Shown piece by piece: positions 1-13,534 of a stretch of 64,000 bases of DNA. Below the pieces are notes generated by a model, which saw only the letters and a program-made list of their open reading frames with translations, was not told where the DNA came from and did no database searches. The first letter of the stretch is position 1. Each line of letters opens with the position of its first letter. The position numbers and the translations under genes were made by a program. Source of the DNA: Cyanobium sp. CZS25K (GTDB lineage: Bacteria; Cyanobacteriota; Cyanobacteriia; PCC-6307; Cyanobiaceae); NCBI GenBank assembly GCA_030373325.1, contig JAUCZB010000004.1:62001-126000 (forward strand), in the 5' to 3' direction.

Positions 1-65
1 GAGCTACACCGGCATCGGCCAAGAAATTAGCATTCGTCGTATCGCCCCACGATGGCCGCCATTCC

Positions 66-323
66 ATGGGATCCAACGCGAACAGATCCCTGGATCCGGA
101 GCTTCGCCGGCGCTTGCTGGCGGAAGCCAAGACACCCTGGCGGGGGCTGCGGCGGGCCCTGTGGTTCGCCCTGGTGGCCTCTGCAGGTCTGGGTCTGGCG
201 GCCATGGCGCTGCGCGCCTCCGCCGGCTCGGAGGTGGCCTCAGTGGATCTGCTGATCCAGGTCGGTGCCTTCGGCCTCTTCGGTGCTCTGCTCTGGTTCG
301 ACCGCAACAGGGTCGACGGCTGA
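66..323 (+). CDS. DUF3493 family membrane protein
   Basis: An 85-residue protein with the cyanobacterial/plastid DUF3493 pattern: a short charged N-terminus (LDPELRRRLLAEAKTPWRGL, residues about 9-28) followed by two hydrophobic segments (about 31-50 and 61-78). Plant relatives are linked to photosystem II accumulation, but the bacterial role is unknown. The start is the ATG at 66; the stretch before it holds no other gene. Its last 84 bp overlap, on the opposite strand, the 3' end of the membrane-protein gene that follows infB. Family assignment rests on recalled sequence pattern. Confidence 0.75.
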   Translation: MGSNANRSLDPELRRRLLAEAKTPWRGLRRALWFALVASAGLGLAAMALRASAGSEVASVDLLIQVGAFGLFGALLWFDRNRVDG

Positions 324-926
324 AGGCGCCACGGACGCAGGCAGCCGCAGGGGCTCCGGCAGCAGCAGGGGCAGGCCCAGGCTGAGCCGTTGCTGCTCCA
401 GCTCCTCCTGGGTGAATGGCTGGGCTCCGGCGACGTCCTCGGGGCTGCGGCTCAGCAGCCACAGGGACTGGATCAGCTGCTGCCATTGCCACAGCATCAC
501 CACCAGGAGCAGGGCAGCCAGCAGCAGGGCCACCAGTCGTGGGCAGGCGGTGAAGGGGGTGAAGGGGGATGCCACCGCGGCATGGCGATCGCTCCACCAC
601 AGCAAGGGCAGGAGCAGGGCGGCACCGCCAGCCGTGGCCAGCGCCAGGCCAGGGGCAGCCTGAAGCCTGCTGAGCCGCCGCTGCAGCTCCCGGCGGCCCC
701 GCAGGGGGGTCTGCAGCAGCAGCAACGACCAGATGTCGGCGGGGCGACGCGCCAGCAGGAGGGCCGGCGCCAGGGCGCCGATCGCCCAGCAGAAGACCCT
801 CTCCAGCCCAGGCAGGCGGCCGGGGTCGCTGCCGGCCAGCACCAGCAGCAGCAGCAGGGCCTCGAGAGGCAACACCCCGACGCAGATCAGCTGCAGCCAG
901 AGCAGCGGCTCGCTGCGGGGCGTCAC
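240..926 (-). CDS. Membrane protein with low-complexity C-terminal tail
   Basis: A 228-residue protein starting at a GTG (926) 4 nt after the infB stop codon, so probably the last gene of the nusA-infB operon. Four hydrophobic stretches are visible: near the N-terminus, at about 38-55, about 80-98 and about 115-140. The last ~60 residues are rich in Leu, Pro, Glu and Val and end in an acidic tail. This matches the layout of picocyanobacterial 'low-complexity tail membrane proteins' found next to infB; no function is known. No ATG start exists in frame. Its 3' end overlaps the convergent DUF3493 gene by 84 bp. Confidence 0.65.
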   Translation of the reverse strand: MTPRSEPLLWLQLICVGVLPLEALLLLLVLAGSDPGRLPGLERVFCWAIGALAPALLLARRPADIWSLLLLQTPLRGRRELQRRLSRLQAAPGLALATAGGAALLLPLLWWSDRHAAVASPFTPFTACPRLVALLLAALLLVVMLWQWQQLIQSLWLLSRSPEDVAGAQPFTQEELEQQRLSLGLPLLLPEPLRLPASVAPSAVDPVAVEPEQSTEEAEGTDLDQQIH

Positions 927-930
927 GGGA

Positions 931-3900
931 TCAGGTGCTGAGGGTCCGGCGCTGGGTGACCAGCTTGAAGGCCTCGACCCGATCCTGCTCCTTCCAGCCG
1001 GTGAACCTGTCGCAGCCGATGCCGCACTCGAAGCCGGTGGCCACCTCCTTGACGTCGTCCTTGTTGCGCCGCAGGGAATCGAGGTCGCCTTCGTAGACGA
1101 GCTCCTTGCCGCGATGAACACGGATGCGGCAGTTGCGCTGCAGCTTGCCGCTGGTGACGTAACAACCGGCCACGGCGCTCTTGCCGATCGTGAACACGGC
1201 CCGCACCTCGGCCTCGCCCAGGCTCTCCTCCACGAGCTCGGGCTCCAGCAGGCCTTCCATGGCCATCTGGATGTCCTCGAGCAGCTTGTAGATGACGTCG
1301 TAATCGCGCACATCCACGCCGGTGGCATCGGCGGCGCGCTTGGCACCGGAGGCCATCGAGGTGTTGAAGCCCACGATCACGGCACCGGAGGCGGCCGCCA
1401 GGTCGACGTCCGTTTCGGTGATCTCGCCCGGCGCCGACAGCAGCACCCGCACCTGCACCTCTTCCTGGGGCAGTTGCTCGAGGGATCCGAGGATCGCCTC
1501 CACGCTGCCCTGGACATCGGCTTTCAGGATCAGGTTGAGCTCCTTGAGCTCGCCTTCGCTGGCCTGGCCCGACATCGAGGCCAGGGACACCCGCCGGGAC
1601 GCCATCTGCTGGGCGAGTCGGGTGGCCCGCGCCTCGGTGGCCCGGTCGCCGACGACCGCCCGGGCGCTCTTCTCGTCGGTATAGACCTCGAACTCGTCGC
1701 CGGCGGTGGGCACCTCGCTGAAGCCCAGGGCCTCCACGGCGCTGGAGGGACCGGCCTGCTTCACCCGCTTGCCGGTGTCATCGACCATGGCGCGCACCTT
1801 GCCGAGAATCGGACCCGCCGCCAGCACGTCGCCGGCCTTGAGGGTGCCGTTCTGGATCAGCAGGGTGGCCACCGGACCCTTGGCCTTGTCGAGGTGGGCT
1901 TCGATCACCGTACCCCGGGCCATCCGGTCGGGGTTGGCCTGCAGGTCCTCCACTTCGGTGACCAGCAGGATCATCTCCAGCAGCTTGTCAATGTTTTCGC
2001 CCTTGATGGCGCTCACAGGGACCATCACGACGTTGCCGCCCCAGTCCTCGGCCACCAGATCGAGCCCGGAGAGCTCCTGCTTGACCCGGTCGGGCTGGGC
2101 CCCTTCCTTGTCGATCTTGTTGATCGCCACCACGATCGGTACCTCGGCGGCGCGGGCGTGGCTGATGGCCTCCAGGGTCTGGGGACGGACGCCGTCGTCG
2201 GCGGCCACCACCAGCACCGCCACGTCGGTGACCTTGGTGCCCCGGGCTCGCATGGCGGTGAACGCCTCGTGGCCCGGGGTGTCCAGGAAGGTGATCTTGC
2301 GGTGCTCGTCGCCGTGGGGCACGTCCACCTGGTAAGCGCCGATGTGCTGGGTGATGCCGCCGGCTTCGCCGGCCGCCACCCGTGTCTTGCGGATGGCATC
2401 GAGCAGGCTCGTCTTGCCATGGTCGACGTGACCCATCACGGTGACCACGGGTGGCCGCCGGATCAGGTGAGCCATGTCGCTGTCCTCGATCATCTCCACC
2501 GTCTTCTTGGCCGCGGCTTCGACGTCGTCCTGGAGCACAGGCACACCGAACTCTTCCGAAACCGTCTCGATCGTGTGCAGATCGAGGGTCTGGGTGACCG
2601 TGGCGATGATCCCCTTGAAGAACAGGGATTTGATGATCTCGGAGCTCTCCACCCCGAGTCGGTCGGCCAGCTCCTGCACCGTGAGGTTGCCCTCGGGCAC
2701 GATCAGCATCTCGGGCCGCTGGGCCTTGGCCTCGCGGGAGGCCCTCAGTTCCATGGCGCGGCGCCGCTGCCGCTGGCGGGTGGTCTCCTTCTTGCGCTTG
2801 CGCACCGCCACGGTGGGCTTGGCATGGGCGCCAGCGGGGGTGCGGGGTTTGGCCGGGCGCGCCAGGCTGGCCTGAAGCACCATGGCTTCCTGCTCCCCGG
2901 CGTAGCCACCGGTTTCGGCGGTGAGGGCATCATCGTTTTCGCCGATGATGTGCACCTTCTGGCGCTGTTTCTGGGGCGTGCGGCTGCGCAGGGCCTCAAG
3001 TTTGGCGCTGTCGTCCCACTCGGGACGCCGCGCCCCGGGGGCTCGGGCGCCGGCCGGCGTGGGCGGGCGGAAGCCGGGCCGCCGGGGCGCCGCCGGCGGG
3101 GTGGCGGTGGGCCGCGTCACCCCTTCGGTTTGAGCACCGGCCTCGCCGCTGCCTTCGCTCCTGTCGGGCCGCCGCGGCGGCGGGGCGGTGGGGCGGCCGG
3201 TGGGTTTCTGGAGCTGCATCAGCTCGCCGGGGGCCATCGGCTTGCGCATGCCTGCCGGGATTCCCGGCCGGCCTGGGGCCGCCGGACGCCCGGCCGCGGT
3301 GGTGCCGGGCCCCGCGGAGTCGCGGCGGATCGGCTTGCCCACCAGTTCGAGCGGGGTGGGGCCGGGCCGCCCGGGGGCCGAGCCGGCCCTGGCGCCGGCG
3401 CTGCCGGGTCGGATCGGCGCAGGAGTTCCTGGCCGCTGGGGACGGGCCGACGGTGGGGCTGGCCGGCTGCTGGTGGCGCCGCCCTGACCGGGCTGGGGTC
3501 GCCCGACGAGCTGGGGGCGGGTGGCCGGAGGCCGGGTGGGCGAGCCCCCCTGGGCGGGCCGGCCCGGGGCTGGTGCCGGGGGCCGCTGGGGCGAGCCGAC
3601 CCGCACCGGGGGCTGGGAGGTGCGGTTCACCGGTGCCGGACTGGCGGGCTTCGGCGCCGCCAGGGGTTTCGCCGGAGGGGCCACGGAGGTCGGGCGGGCG
3701 GGGGCCGCCGGGACCGGACGGGCCGGTGGGCTGCCGGGGGCCGGTGAGGTGGCCGCTGGGGGCGAACCGGCGGCGGCTGGCTTGCCCATGATCGTCGGCG
3801 GACGAACGGCGGGCTTGCCGGCTTCCACCGGCCGGGGACGTGCCGGGCCCGGGGCAGGCGTGGCCGGGGGCTTGGGGCGTGCCGCCGGGGGGTCGGGCCG

Positions 3901-4266
3901 GGCGGGTGCCGGTGCTGCCGCAGCCGCGGGTCGGGGCGCGGGGGGCCGGCTGGCTGGCGGGGCGGGGGGTGCCGCGGGTGACTCGCCGGCTCTTGGTGCG
4001 CTCACGGGAACCGGAGCGGCCTTCTTGACCGCCAGGATCGCCTTGGCGGGCGGGTTGGGCGCAGGAGCTTCGGGCCGCGCCGGTGACGGGCTGGCGACGT
4101 TGACCCCGATCAGCGAACGGATCCGGGAGGCCTCGTCATCACTGATCGAGCTGCTGTGGCTCTTGGCCGCAATGGAGAGCTTCTCGGCGGCATCGAGCAC
4201 GTCCTTGTTGTCCAGGCCCAGGTCCTTCGACAGCTCGTAGATTCTCACTTTGCCGCTGCTGGTCAT
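931..4266 (-). CDS. infB: Translation initiation factor IF-2
   Basis: A 1111-residue IF-2, the GTPase that places initiator tRNA on the 30S subunit and drives subunit joining. The N-terminus has an IF2_N-like segment ([20 protein letters not shown], near residues 7-26), then roughly 350 residues of Pro/Ala/Arg/Gly-rich low complexity. A second IF2_N module precedes the G domain, whose P-loop GHVDHGKT lies near residue 610, with DTPGHE and NKID motifs after it. Domains II, III and C2 follow. The ATG overlaps the ylxR stop by 4 nt. The long tract makes it larger than E. coli IF-2 (890), which is usual for high-GC cyanobacteria. Confidence 0.98.
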   Translation of the reverse strand: MTSSGKVRIYELSKDLGLDNKDVLDAAEKLSIAAKSHSSSISDDEASRIRSLIGVNVASPSPARPEAPAPNPPAKAILAVKKAAPVPVSAPRAGESPAAPPAPPASRPPAPRPAAAAAPAPARPDPPAARPKPPATPAPGPARPRPVEAGKPAVRPPTIMGKPAAAGSPPAATSPAPGSPPARPVPAAPARPTSVAPPAKPLAAPKPASPAPVNRTSQPPVRVGSPQRPPAPAPGRPAQGGSPTRPPATRPQLVGRPQPGQGGATSSRPAPPSARPQRPGTPAPIRPGSAGARAGSAPGRPGPTPLELVGKPIRRDSAGPGTTAAGRPAAPGRPGIPAGMRKPMAPGELMQLQKPTGRPTAPPPRRPDRSEGSGEAGAQTEGVTRPTATPPAAPRRPGFRPPTPAGARAPGARRPEWDDSAKLEALRSRTPQKQRQKVHIIGENDDALTAETGGYAGEQEAMVLQASLARPAKPRTPAGAHAKPTVAVRKRKKETTRQRQRRRAMELRASREAKAQRPEMLIVPEGNLTVQELADRLGVESSEIIKSLFFKGIIATVTQTLDLHTIETVSEEFGVPVLQDDVEAAAKKTVEMIEDSDMAHLIRRPPVVTVMGHVDHGKTSLLDAIRKTRVAAGEAGGITQHIGAYQVDVPHGDEHRKITFLDTPGHEAFTAMRARGTKVTDVAVLVVAADDGVRPQTLEAISHARAAEVPIVVAINKIDKEGAQPDRVKQELSGLDLVAEDWGGNVVMVPVSAIKGENIDKLLEMILLVTEVEDLQANPDRMARGTVIEAHLDKAKGPVATLLIQNGTLKAGDVLAAGPILGKVRAMVDDTGKRVKQAGPSSAVEALGFSEVPTAGDEFEVYTDEKSARAVVGDRATEARATRLAQQMASRRVSLASMSGQASEGELKELNLILKADVQGSVEAILGSLEQLPQEEVQVRVLLSAPGEITETDVDLAAASGAVIVGFNTSMASGAKRAADATGVDVRDYDVIYKLLEDIQMAMEGLLEPELVEESLGEAEVRAVFTIGKSAVAGCYVTSGKLQRNCRIRVHRGKELVYEGDLDSLRRNKDDVKEVATGFECGIGCDRFTGWKEQDRVEAFKLVTQRRTLST

Positions 4267-4619
4267 TCAGAAAGGTCTCCGTACGGTGGGGCCGAAAGGA
4301 CCCCGGGGCCGCACGCTCGTGGCGACCATGGTTCATCTTGCCTCAGCGGTTGCGGGGCCGATCGCTCGAGACGTGCTTCGAGGCTGGCGATGATGGCATC
4401 GCTCACGGTGCAACGCAGGCCGCGCTGGAGGCGGCGGCGGCGGCGGGCTTCCTCCAGGCAGCTCGGTTCCGGGCAGAGGTAAGCCGAGCGCCCCATCCCT
4501 TGATCCAGGCTGACCGTCCCGTCGGCCTGGCGCACCACACGCCAGAGGTGGGTGCGGTCGCAAAGGCGACGACAGGAGACACAGCGGCGCAGCACCGGCC
4601 TCCTCGCGGGCGACGTCAC
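4263..4619 (-). CDS. ylxR: YlxR (DUF448/RnpM) family RNA-binding protein
   Basis: A 118-residue protein with the YlxR core: RRCVSCRR near residues 11-18, the [10 protein letters not shown] block near 41-50 and a basic helix after it. The family binds RNA; the B. subtilis member (RnpM) modulates RNase P. It sits between nusA and infB as in most bacteria, with 4-nt overlaps on both sides (4616-4619 and 4263-4266), pointing to translational coupling. The last ~35 residues go beyond the usual ~90-residue domain and are Pro-rich. Confidence 0.9.
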   Translation of the reverse strand: MTSPARRPVLRRCVSCRRLCDRTHLWRVVRQADGTVSLDQGMGRSAYLCPEPSCLEEARRRRRLQRGLRCTVSDAIIASLEARLERSAPQPLRQDEPWSPRACGPGVLSAPPYGDLSE

Positions 4620-6058
4620 CGGAGGCCCTCGCCCGGGTCGGCATCGGCGACAACAGCTTCAGCCGCCTCTTCGGCCTGATCCTCGGGCAGCTCTTCAGGC
4701 AGCTCTTCAGGCAGCTCTTCGGAAGCGGCCGTGTCCTCTCCCTCCCCATCCCCGTAGGACTCCTCGTCCTCGGGCAGGGGATAAAGCTCCCGCAGGCGGG
4801 CGTCCTCCTCGGCGCGGGTGGCCTGTTCGGCCTCGAGCCGGGCCTCGGCCTCGGCCTGCAGGGCCTCCTCCTCCTGCCGCTGGGCAATCAGGGCCGCCAC
4901 CGTCTGATCCTCGCTGACCTGGTTGTACTCCTGGGCATTCTTGATGTCGATCTTCCAGCCGGTGAGACGGGCCGCCAGGCGGACGTTCTGCCCTTCCCGG
5001 CCGATGGCCAGGCTCAGCTGATCGTGGGGCACGAGCACATGGGCGTGGTGACCTTCGGGATCCACCAGGCGGACCATCTCCACCCGCGCCGGGCTCAGGG
5101 AGTTGGCCAGGTACTGGGCCGGGTCCGGAGACCAGCGGATCACGTCGATCTTCTCGCCCCGCAGTTCGTTCACCACCTGTTGGATGCGGGAGCCGCGGGC
5201 GCCGATGCACGCCCCCACCGGATCCACTTCCCGCTCCACGCTGTCAACAGCCACCTTGGTGCGCGGGCCGACGGCGCGGGACGGAGGATTCGCTTCCCTG
5301 GCCACGGCGACGATCCGCACCGAGCCTTCCTGGATCTCGGGCACTTCGTTCTCAAAGAGATAGACCACCAGGCCCGCATTGGCCCGGGAGACGAACAGCT
5401 GCGGGCCGCGACGGGGCACCTCGCTCACCTCCTTGAGGAACACCTTGAAGGTGGCGTTGGCGCGGTAGTTGTCGTTGGGGAGCTGGTCGCGCCGGGGCAG
5501 TTCCGCCTCCACTTCCGGGCGGCCCAGGCCGCTGCTCACGGCCATGATCACGCTCTGGCGCTCGAAACGGATCACCCGGGCGGTGAGCACCGGATCCTCC
5601 AGGTCGGCGAATTCCTCCTGAATCATGCGGCGCTGCTGATCACGCAGCTTCTGGGCCAGCACCTGCTTGGTGGTGGCGGCGGCCATGCGCCCGAAGTCCT
5701 CCTTCTCCGGCGTCACGTCCAGCACCACCGTGTCGCCGATCTGGGCGTCCTCGGCCACCTGGCGCACTTCTTCGATGGCGATCTGGTGGTCGTCGCTCTC
5801 CACCTCCTCGACGATGATCTTGCTGGCCAGCACCCGATAGCCCTCTTCCTCGAGATCGAGAGCGACGTCGAAGTTGCTGAAGTAGTCCTCTTCGAACGGG
5901 TCTTCGCTGATGCCCAGATAGAGGGTGCGACGATAGCGCTCATAGCCCTTCAGCAGGGCCTCCCGCAGGGCGGCCTCCACCACCTGGGGGGCCAGCTTCT
6001 TCTCGTCGCTGATGTCCTCGATCAGGTTGTTGAGACCGGGGAGCAGAACCAGGGCCAT
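4616..6058 (-). CDS. nusA: Transcription termination/antitermination factor NusA
   Basis: A 480-residue NusA, which binds RNA polymerase and nascent RNA to control pausing, termination and antitermination. Visible modules are the N-terminal polymerase-binding domain (residues about 1-130), an S1 domain (about 135-200), and tandem KH domains with the RIVAVAREANPPSRAVGPRTK-like core near 250 and IGREGQNVRLAARL near 350. The C-terminus, after a Glu/Ala-rich helix, is acidic and contains EELP repeats encoded by a 12-bp tandem repeat. It lacks the extra C-terminal AR domains of E. coli NusA, as usual in cyanobacteria. Downstream of rimP by 51 bp. Confidence 0.97.
   Translation of the reverse strand: MALVLLPGLNNLIEDISDEKKLAPQVVEAALREALLKGYERYRRTLYLGISEDPFEEDYFSNFDVALDLEEEGYRVLASKIIVEEVESDDHQIAIEEVRQVAEDAQIGDTVVLDVTPEKEDFGRMAAATTKQVLAQKLRDQQRRMIQEEFADLEDPVLTARVIRFERQSVIMAVSSGLGRPEVEAELPRRDQLPNDNYRANATFKVFLKEVSEVPRRGPQLFVSRANAGLVVYLFENEVPEIQEGSVRIVAVAREANPPSRAVGPRTKVAVDSVEREVDPVGACIGARGSRIQQVVNELRGEKIDVIRWSPDPAQYLANSLSPARVEMVRLVDPEGHHAHVLVPHDQLSLAIGREGQNVRLAARLTGWKIDIKNAQEYNQVSEDQTVAALIAQRQEEEALQAEAEARLEAEQATRAEEDARLRELYPLPEDEESYGDGEGEDTAASEELPEELPEELPEDQAEEAAEAVVADADPGEGLR
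4686..4721. repeat. 12-bp tandem repeat, three copies, inside nusA
   Basis: The unit ggcagctcttca occurs three times head to tail (the last copy ends in g). It encodes EELP repeats in the acidic NusA tail. Being a multiple of three, copy-number change would alter tail length without a frameshift. Confidence 0.9.
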
Positions 6059-6109
6059 GAACTCGGGGGCGGATGGGCAGGAAGGGAAGGAAGGGCGAAC
6101 CGGAACGGT

Positions 6110-6583
6110 TCAGGAATCGGGAGGTGTTTCGGTGAGCCGCACCCTCAGCACCTCGTCGCGGGGGATGCGCAGGATGCGGCCACGCTCATTGAGCTGCACC
6201 ACCTGCTCATCCCGGCCGAGCAGAAGGCCGGTGCGGCGCACCTCCGCACCGCCGGCCTCCCGGCGGATCAGCTCCACCGGAAAGCCGCGGAAGCTGACGA
6301 AGTCCCGATCGGTGAGGAGCTCCTCTCCGATGCCGGGGCTGCTCACCTCCAGGACGTAGGCCATCGTCAGCAGTCCGGAGGCTTCGAGGGCCTCGGCGAG
6401 GGGACCACTCACGGCGGCACATTCGTCGAGGTTCACATCGGTGCCATCGGCCCGCTGCACCCTCACGACGATCGTGAGGGGAAGGCGGTGGGCCAGCACC
6501 TCGACAGATTGCATCTCCAGATGCACTTCCTCGACCACAGGCCGTGCCAGCGTCTCAAGATCGTTCGTGAGGGGGTGGGGCAA
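6110..6583 (-). CDS. rimP: Ribosome maturation factor RimP
   Basis: A 157-residue RimP, which helps mature the 30S subunit. The family signature VLEVSSPGIGEELLTDRDF (around residues 82-100) is intact. The N-terminal half holds the alpha/beta domain with PVVEEVHLEMQSVEV, and the C-terminal half is the small SH3-like barrel (GRDEQVVQLNERGRILRI). It heads the rimP-nusA-ylxR-infB cluster on the minus strand, the common bacterial order. Length is typical. Confidence 0.95.
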   Translation of the reverse strand: MPHPLTNDLETLARPVVEEVHLEMQSVEVLAHRLPLTIVVRVQRADGTDVNLDECAAVSGPLAEALEASGLLTMAYVLEVSSPGIGEELLTDRDFVSFRGFPVELIRREAGGAEVRRTGLLLGRDEQVVQLNERGRILRIPRDEVLRVRLTETPPDS

Positions 6584-6724
6584 GGACAGGCGGCGGAGGG
6601 AGAGGACTCCCGCTGGCGGGATCGTCCGCCGTGCGCTGCAGTGTTCACTGCCCCCAACCGAAGGCGTTCCTCCTTTCAGGGGAAAAGCGATCGGTGACAG
6701 GGGTGATGCCCGGCGGGCATGGCT

Positions 6725-7009
6725 TCACCCTAGAGGATGGGGTCCCGGAGGTTTGGGCAGCTCCAGGACCGGCGCTTCCGCGTAGTAATCGTTGGCGCTG
6801 ACCTCCCCCCGCAGGCTGAGGTCCTGGTTGAGGCACTGGCCGCACTGCTCGGGGGTACGCAGGTATTGACAGACCCGGGCCCAGAGTTTGGCCCGGCTGC
6901 CCGGGGCCCCCTGGCTGAAGTGGACGAGATCCTTGCCTCCGGCCATCCCCTGGATCTCCACCTTGCAGAGGGTGCAGCGCTGCCGGGTGCCGGGAGGGAT
7001 GGTGGCCAT
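6725..7009 (-). CDS. Conserved hypothetical cysteine-rich small protein
   Basis: A 94-residue protein starting at the ATG at 7009, preceded by GAGG; a TTG 24 nt further out would add eight residues but is less likely. It has CTLC near residue 12 and CGQC near 64, spaced like two halves of a zinc- or iron-binding site, with a W-A-R-V-C block between. I recognise it only as a picocyanobacterial conserved protein of unknown function. It stands alone between rimP and the divergent phosphoesterase gene. Confidence 0.7.
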   Translation of the reverse strand: MATIPPGTRQRCTLCKVEIQGMAGGKDLVHFSQGAPGSRAKLWARVCQYLRTPEQCGQCLNQDLSLRGEVSANDYYAEAPVLELPKPPGPHPLG

Positions 7010-7089
7010 GGCCTCGGGGCGGACTGGGGGCAAAGTTAAGCCGATTCAGGTCATGCGGTCCCGCTCAGGGCCAGCCAGAGCGGTCTCCG

Positions 7090-9035
<1,946 letters not shown>

Positions 9036-9099
9036 GAGGCGCCGAGGCGGTCAGGACAGTCCCCCTTGCTACGGTCTGCGCCATTTCCGGCAGACTCCG

Positions 9100-9813
9100 A
9101 TGTCCGATCTCCAGGACCGCATGAAGGGGGCCGTGGCCACGGCGGCGGTGGATCAGATCCGCGACGGCATGGTGGTGGGGCTGGGTTCAGGTTCCACGGC
9201 CGCGCTGATGATCCAGGCCCTCGGCCGCAAGCTGCAGCAGGGCGAACTCAGCGGCATCGTCGGGGTCACCACCTCCTTCCAGGGGGAGGTGCTGGCCGCC
9301 GAGCTGGGCATCCCCCTGCAGGCGCTGAACGCCGTGCAGCGCATCGATCTGGCCATCGATGGCGCCGATGAGGTGGATCCGTCCTTCCAGCTGATCAAGG
9401 GGGGCGGCGCCTGCCACGTGCAGGAGAAGCTGGTGGCCCGCCGGGCCGATCGCTTCGTGATCGTGGTGGATGCCACCAAGCTGGTGGAGCGCCTCAACCT
9501 CGGCTTCCTGCTGCCGGTGGAAGTGCTGCCCGGCGCCTGGCGCCAGGTGCGGGATGAACTCACCGCCATGGGGAGTTCGGTTGAACTGAGGATGGCGGTG
9601 CGCAAGGCCGGTCCGGTGGTCACCGACCAGGGCAACCTGGTGCTGGATGTGGCCTTCGAGGGCGGCATCGGCGATCCCGCCGCCCTGGAGGCGACGATCA
9701 ACAACATCCCCGGGGTGCTGGAGAACGGCCTGTTCGTGAACCTGGCCGATCAGGTGCTGGTGGGTGAGGTCGTGGACGGCGTGGCCGGGGTGCGCGATCT
9801 CGCGCGGCGCTGA
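9100..9813 (+). CDS. rpiA: Ribose-5-phosphate isomerase A
   Basis: A 237-residue RpiA, which interconverts ribose-5-phosphate and ribulose-5-phosphate in the Calvin cycle and pentose phosphate pathway. Family motifs are intact: VGLGSGSTA (near residue 27), DGADEVD (near 87) and [12 protein letters not shown] (near 100), which carry the substrate-binding and catalytic residues. Length is standard. It lies 64 bp after the Deg protease gene; the start is the ATG at 9100. Confidence 0.97.
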   Translation: MSDLQDRMKGAVATAAVDQIRDGMVVGLGSGSTAALMIQALGRKLQQGELSGIVGVTTSFQGEVLAAELGIPLQALNAVQRIDLAIDGADEVDPSFQLIKGGGACHVQEKLVARRADRFVIVVDATKLVERLNLGFLLPVEVLPGAWRQVRDELTAMGSSVELRMAVRKAGPVVTDQGNLVLDVAFEGGIGDPAALEATINNIPGVLENGLFVNLADQVLVGEVVDGVAGVRDLARR

Positions 9814-9881
9814 GCCACTCCTCCGCTGGACAGGGTGCCTGGCCTTCAGAATGGAAAGATTCTCTGTGGGCTGGGCGAACG

Positions 9882-11729
9882 GTGCCCAACGTCGACCTCA
9901 GCAAGCGATTGCTTCAGCTACTGGCGGAGACGGCTGAGGCTTTCATCGTTGAGCCCACCAGTGAACTGGACGCCACCATTGATCACACCCTGGCGTCCAT
10001 CGGCGGCCTGTTCGATGTGGACCGGGCCTATGTGTTCTCCCTGACCCGGTATCCGGGGTTTGCCAGCAACACCCACGAATGGTGTGCCCCCGGGGTGGAA
10101 CCGCAGATCCACCTGCTCCAGTCCTTGCCGGAGGGGTGGGCCTGCTGGTGGATGGGGGAAATGCGGGCCGGACGGGCGATCAATCTCGAGTCGCTGGATG
10201 ATCTTCCGGCCGCGGCGGGCCCCGAGAGGGAGTTGCTGAACTCCCAGGGCATTCAGTCGCTGCTGGTGCTGCCCCTGGTGCGGCGTGGGCGGCTGGAGGG
10301 GTTTGCGGGCTTCGACCACATCCGCGGCAGCCGCCTCTGGAACGACCAGGAGGTGGCTGTGCTCTCGATCGTGGTGAGCGGCTTTGCCCAGGGGTTCGAA
10401 CGTCGTCTGATCGACCAGCAGCTGCGTCAGATGGCCTACGAGGATCCGCTCACCCGCCTGCCCAATCGCTCCCTGCTGAGTCAACGTCTGGGCGAGGAGC
10501 TGGAGCGGGCCAGGTGCGACGGCACCCACCTGGCAGTGGGCTACCTCGACCTGGATAACTTCAAACCCATCAATGACAGCCATGGCCATGCCGTGGGGGA
10601 CCAGCTGCTGGTGGCCGTGGCCGAGCGCCTTTGCCGTTGCCTGCGACCGGGCGACACGGTGGGCCGGCTGGGTGGGGACGAATTCGTGGTGATCCTGCCC
10701 GGCCTCAGCAGCCTGGCTGAGCTGGAATCGCTGGGTGAGCGGCTGCTCAGCGCGGTGGCCCAGCCCACCCTTCTTGGAGAGACGCTCAGCGTGACCGTGA
10801 GCACCAGCATCGGCTTCCGGTTGGTGCCCCCCGACGCTGCCGATCCGGATACCCTGCTGCGCCAGGCCGACCAGGCCATGTATGCCGCCAAGCGCGACGG
10901 TCCGGGGCGGATGCACCACTTCGACGTGGCGCTGGAACGGCGCCAGTCGCTGCAGCGCTCCCGCCTGGAGAGGGTGCGCCAGGCCATCGAAGAGCAGGAG
11001 CTGCGCCTGTTCGTACAGCCGGTGATCGACCTGGCCACTGGGCAGCTGCGCTTTGCCGAAGCCCTGGTGCGCTGGCAGCACCCCCAGCAGGGGCTGCTGT
11101 TGCCGGAGGCCTGGGTGGGCTGGATCGAGGATCAACCGGAGATCACCCGCCTCGGTGACTGGGTGCTGGAGCAGGCCCTGCGTCACTGCTCGGTCTGGAG
11201 GCGTGCACGGCCCCGTGTGGCGGTGAGCGTGAACATGTCGGCCCGGGAGCTGCGCGATCCAGGCTTCGCGGAGCGGATCCGCGCGGCCCTGGCCCGCCAT
11301 CCCGATCTGCCCGCCTCGGCGTTGAAGTTGGAGGTGCTGGAAACGGCCGCCCTGGAGGATCTGGAACAGGTGGCCCGGAACATCGCGCGCTGCCGCGAGC
11401 TGGGTGTGAGCTTTGCCCTCGATGACTTCGGCACCGGATACTCCTCGCTCACCAGCTTGCGGAGGCTGCGGATCTCCACAATCAAGATCGACCGCTCGTT
11501 CGTGGCCCGGATGTTGGTGGATCCCGCCGATCGGGCCATCGTCAGGGCCGTGGTGGATCTGGCCCACGCCTTCGGCCGCATCTGCGTGGCCGAAGGCGTG
11601 GAGTCGGCTGAGCATCTGCAGGCGTTGCGGGTGATGGGCTGTGAGCTGGCCCAGGGATTCGCCATCGCCCGGCCGATGCCCGCGGAGGACCTGCCCGGCT
11701 GGAGCCTCCCGCCCTCCGCAGGCGGATGA
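9882..11729 (+). CDS. Cyclic-di-GMP signalling protein, GAF-like sensor + GGDEF + EAL
   Basis: A 615-residue protein. Residues about 15-180 look like a GAF sensor (DRAYVFSL, HEWCAPGVEPQI, LLVLPLVRRGRLEGFAGFD). Residues about 190-345 are a GGDEF domain with an intact GGDEF active site, so diguanylate cyclase activity is possible. Residues about 355-605 are an EAL domain with AEALVRW, NMSARELRDP, DDFGTGYSSL and KIDRSFV, so phosphodiesterase activity is also possible. No membrane segment is visible, so it should be cytoplasmic. The start is a GTG; no in-frame ATG is close. The gene runs convergently into hisD with a 12-bp gap. Confidence 0.93.
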   Translation: MPNVDLSKRLLQLLAETAEAFIVEPTSELDATIDHTLASIGGLFDVDRAYVFSLTRYPGFASNTHEWCAPGVEPQIHLLQSLPEGWACWWMGEMRAGRAINLESLDDLPAAAGPERELLNSQGIQSLLVLPLVRRGRLEGFAGFDHIRGSRLWNDQEVAVLSIVVSGFAQGFERRLIDQQLRQMAYEDPLTRLPNRSLLSQRLGEELERARCDGTHLAVGYLDLDNFKPINDSHGHAVGDQLLVAVAERLCRCLRPGDTVGRLGGDEFVVILPGLSSLAELESLGERLLSAVAQPTLLGETLSVTVSTSIGFRLVPPDAADPDTLLRQADQAMYAAKRDGPGRMHHFDVALERRQSLQRSRLERVRQAIEEQELRLFVQPVIDLATGQLRFAEALVRWQHPQQGLLLPEAWVGWIEDQPEITRLGDWVLEQALRHCSVWRRARPRVAVSVNMSARELRDPGFAERIRAALARHPDLPASALKLEVLETAALEDLEQVARNIARCRELGVSFALDDFGTGYSSLTSLRRLRISTIKIDRSFVARMLVDPADRAIVRAVVDLAHAFGRICVAEGVESAEHLQALRVMGCELAQGFAIARPMPAEDLPGWSLPPSAGG

Positions 11730-11741
11730 ACGCTGGTTCGC

Positions 11742-13524
<1,783 letters not shown>

Positions 13525-13534
13525 GCGCCACCCC

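Noticed and set aside
733..3747. A 1000-codon open frame antisense to infB
   Set aside because: It mirrors the low-complexity and G-domain codons of infB; very high GC at third positions keeps antisense frames open. It has no family resemblance.
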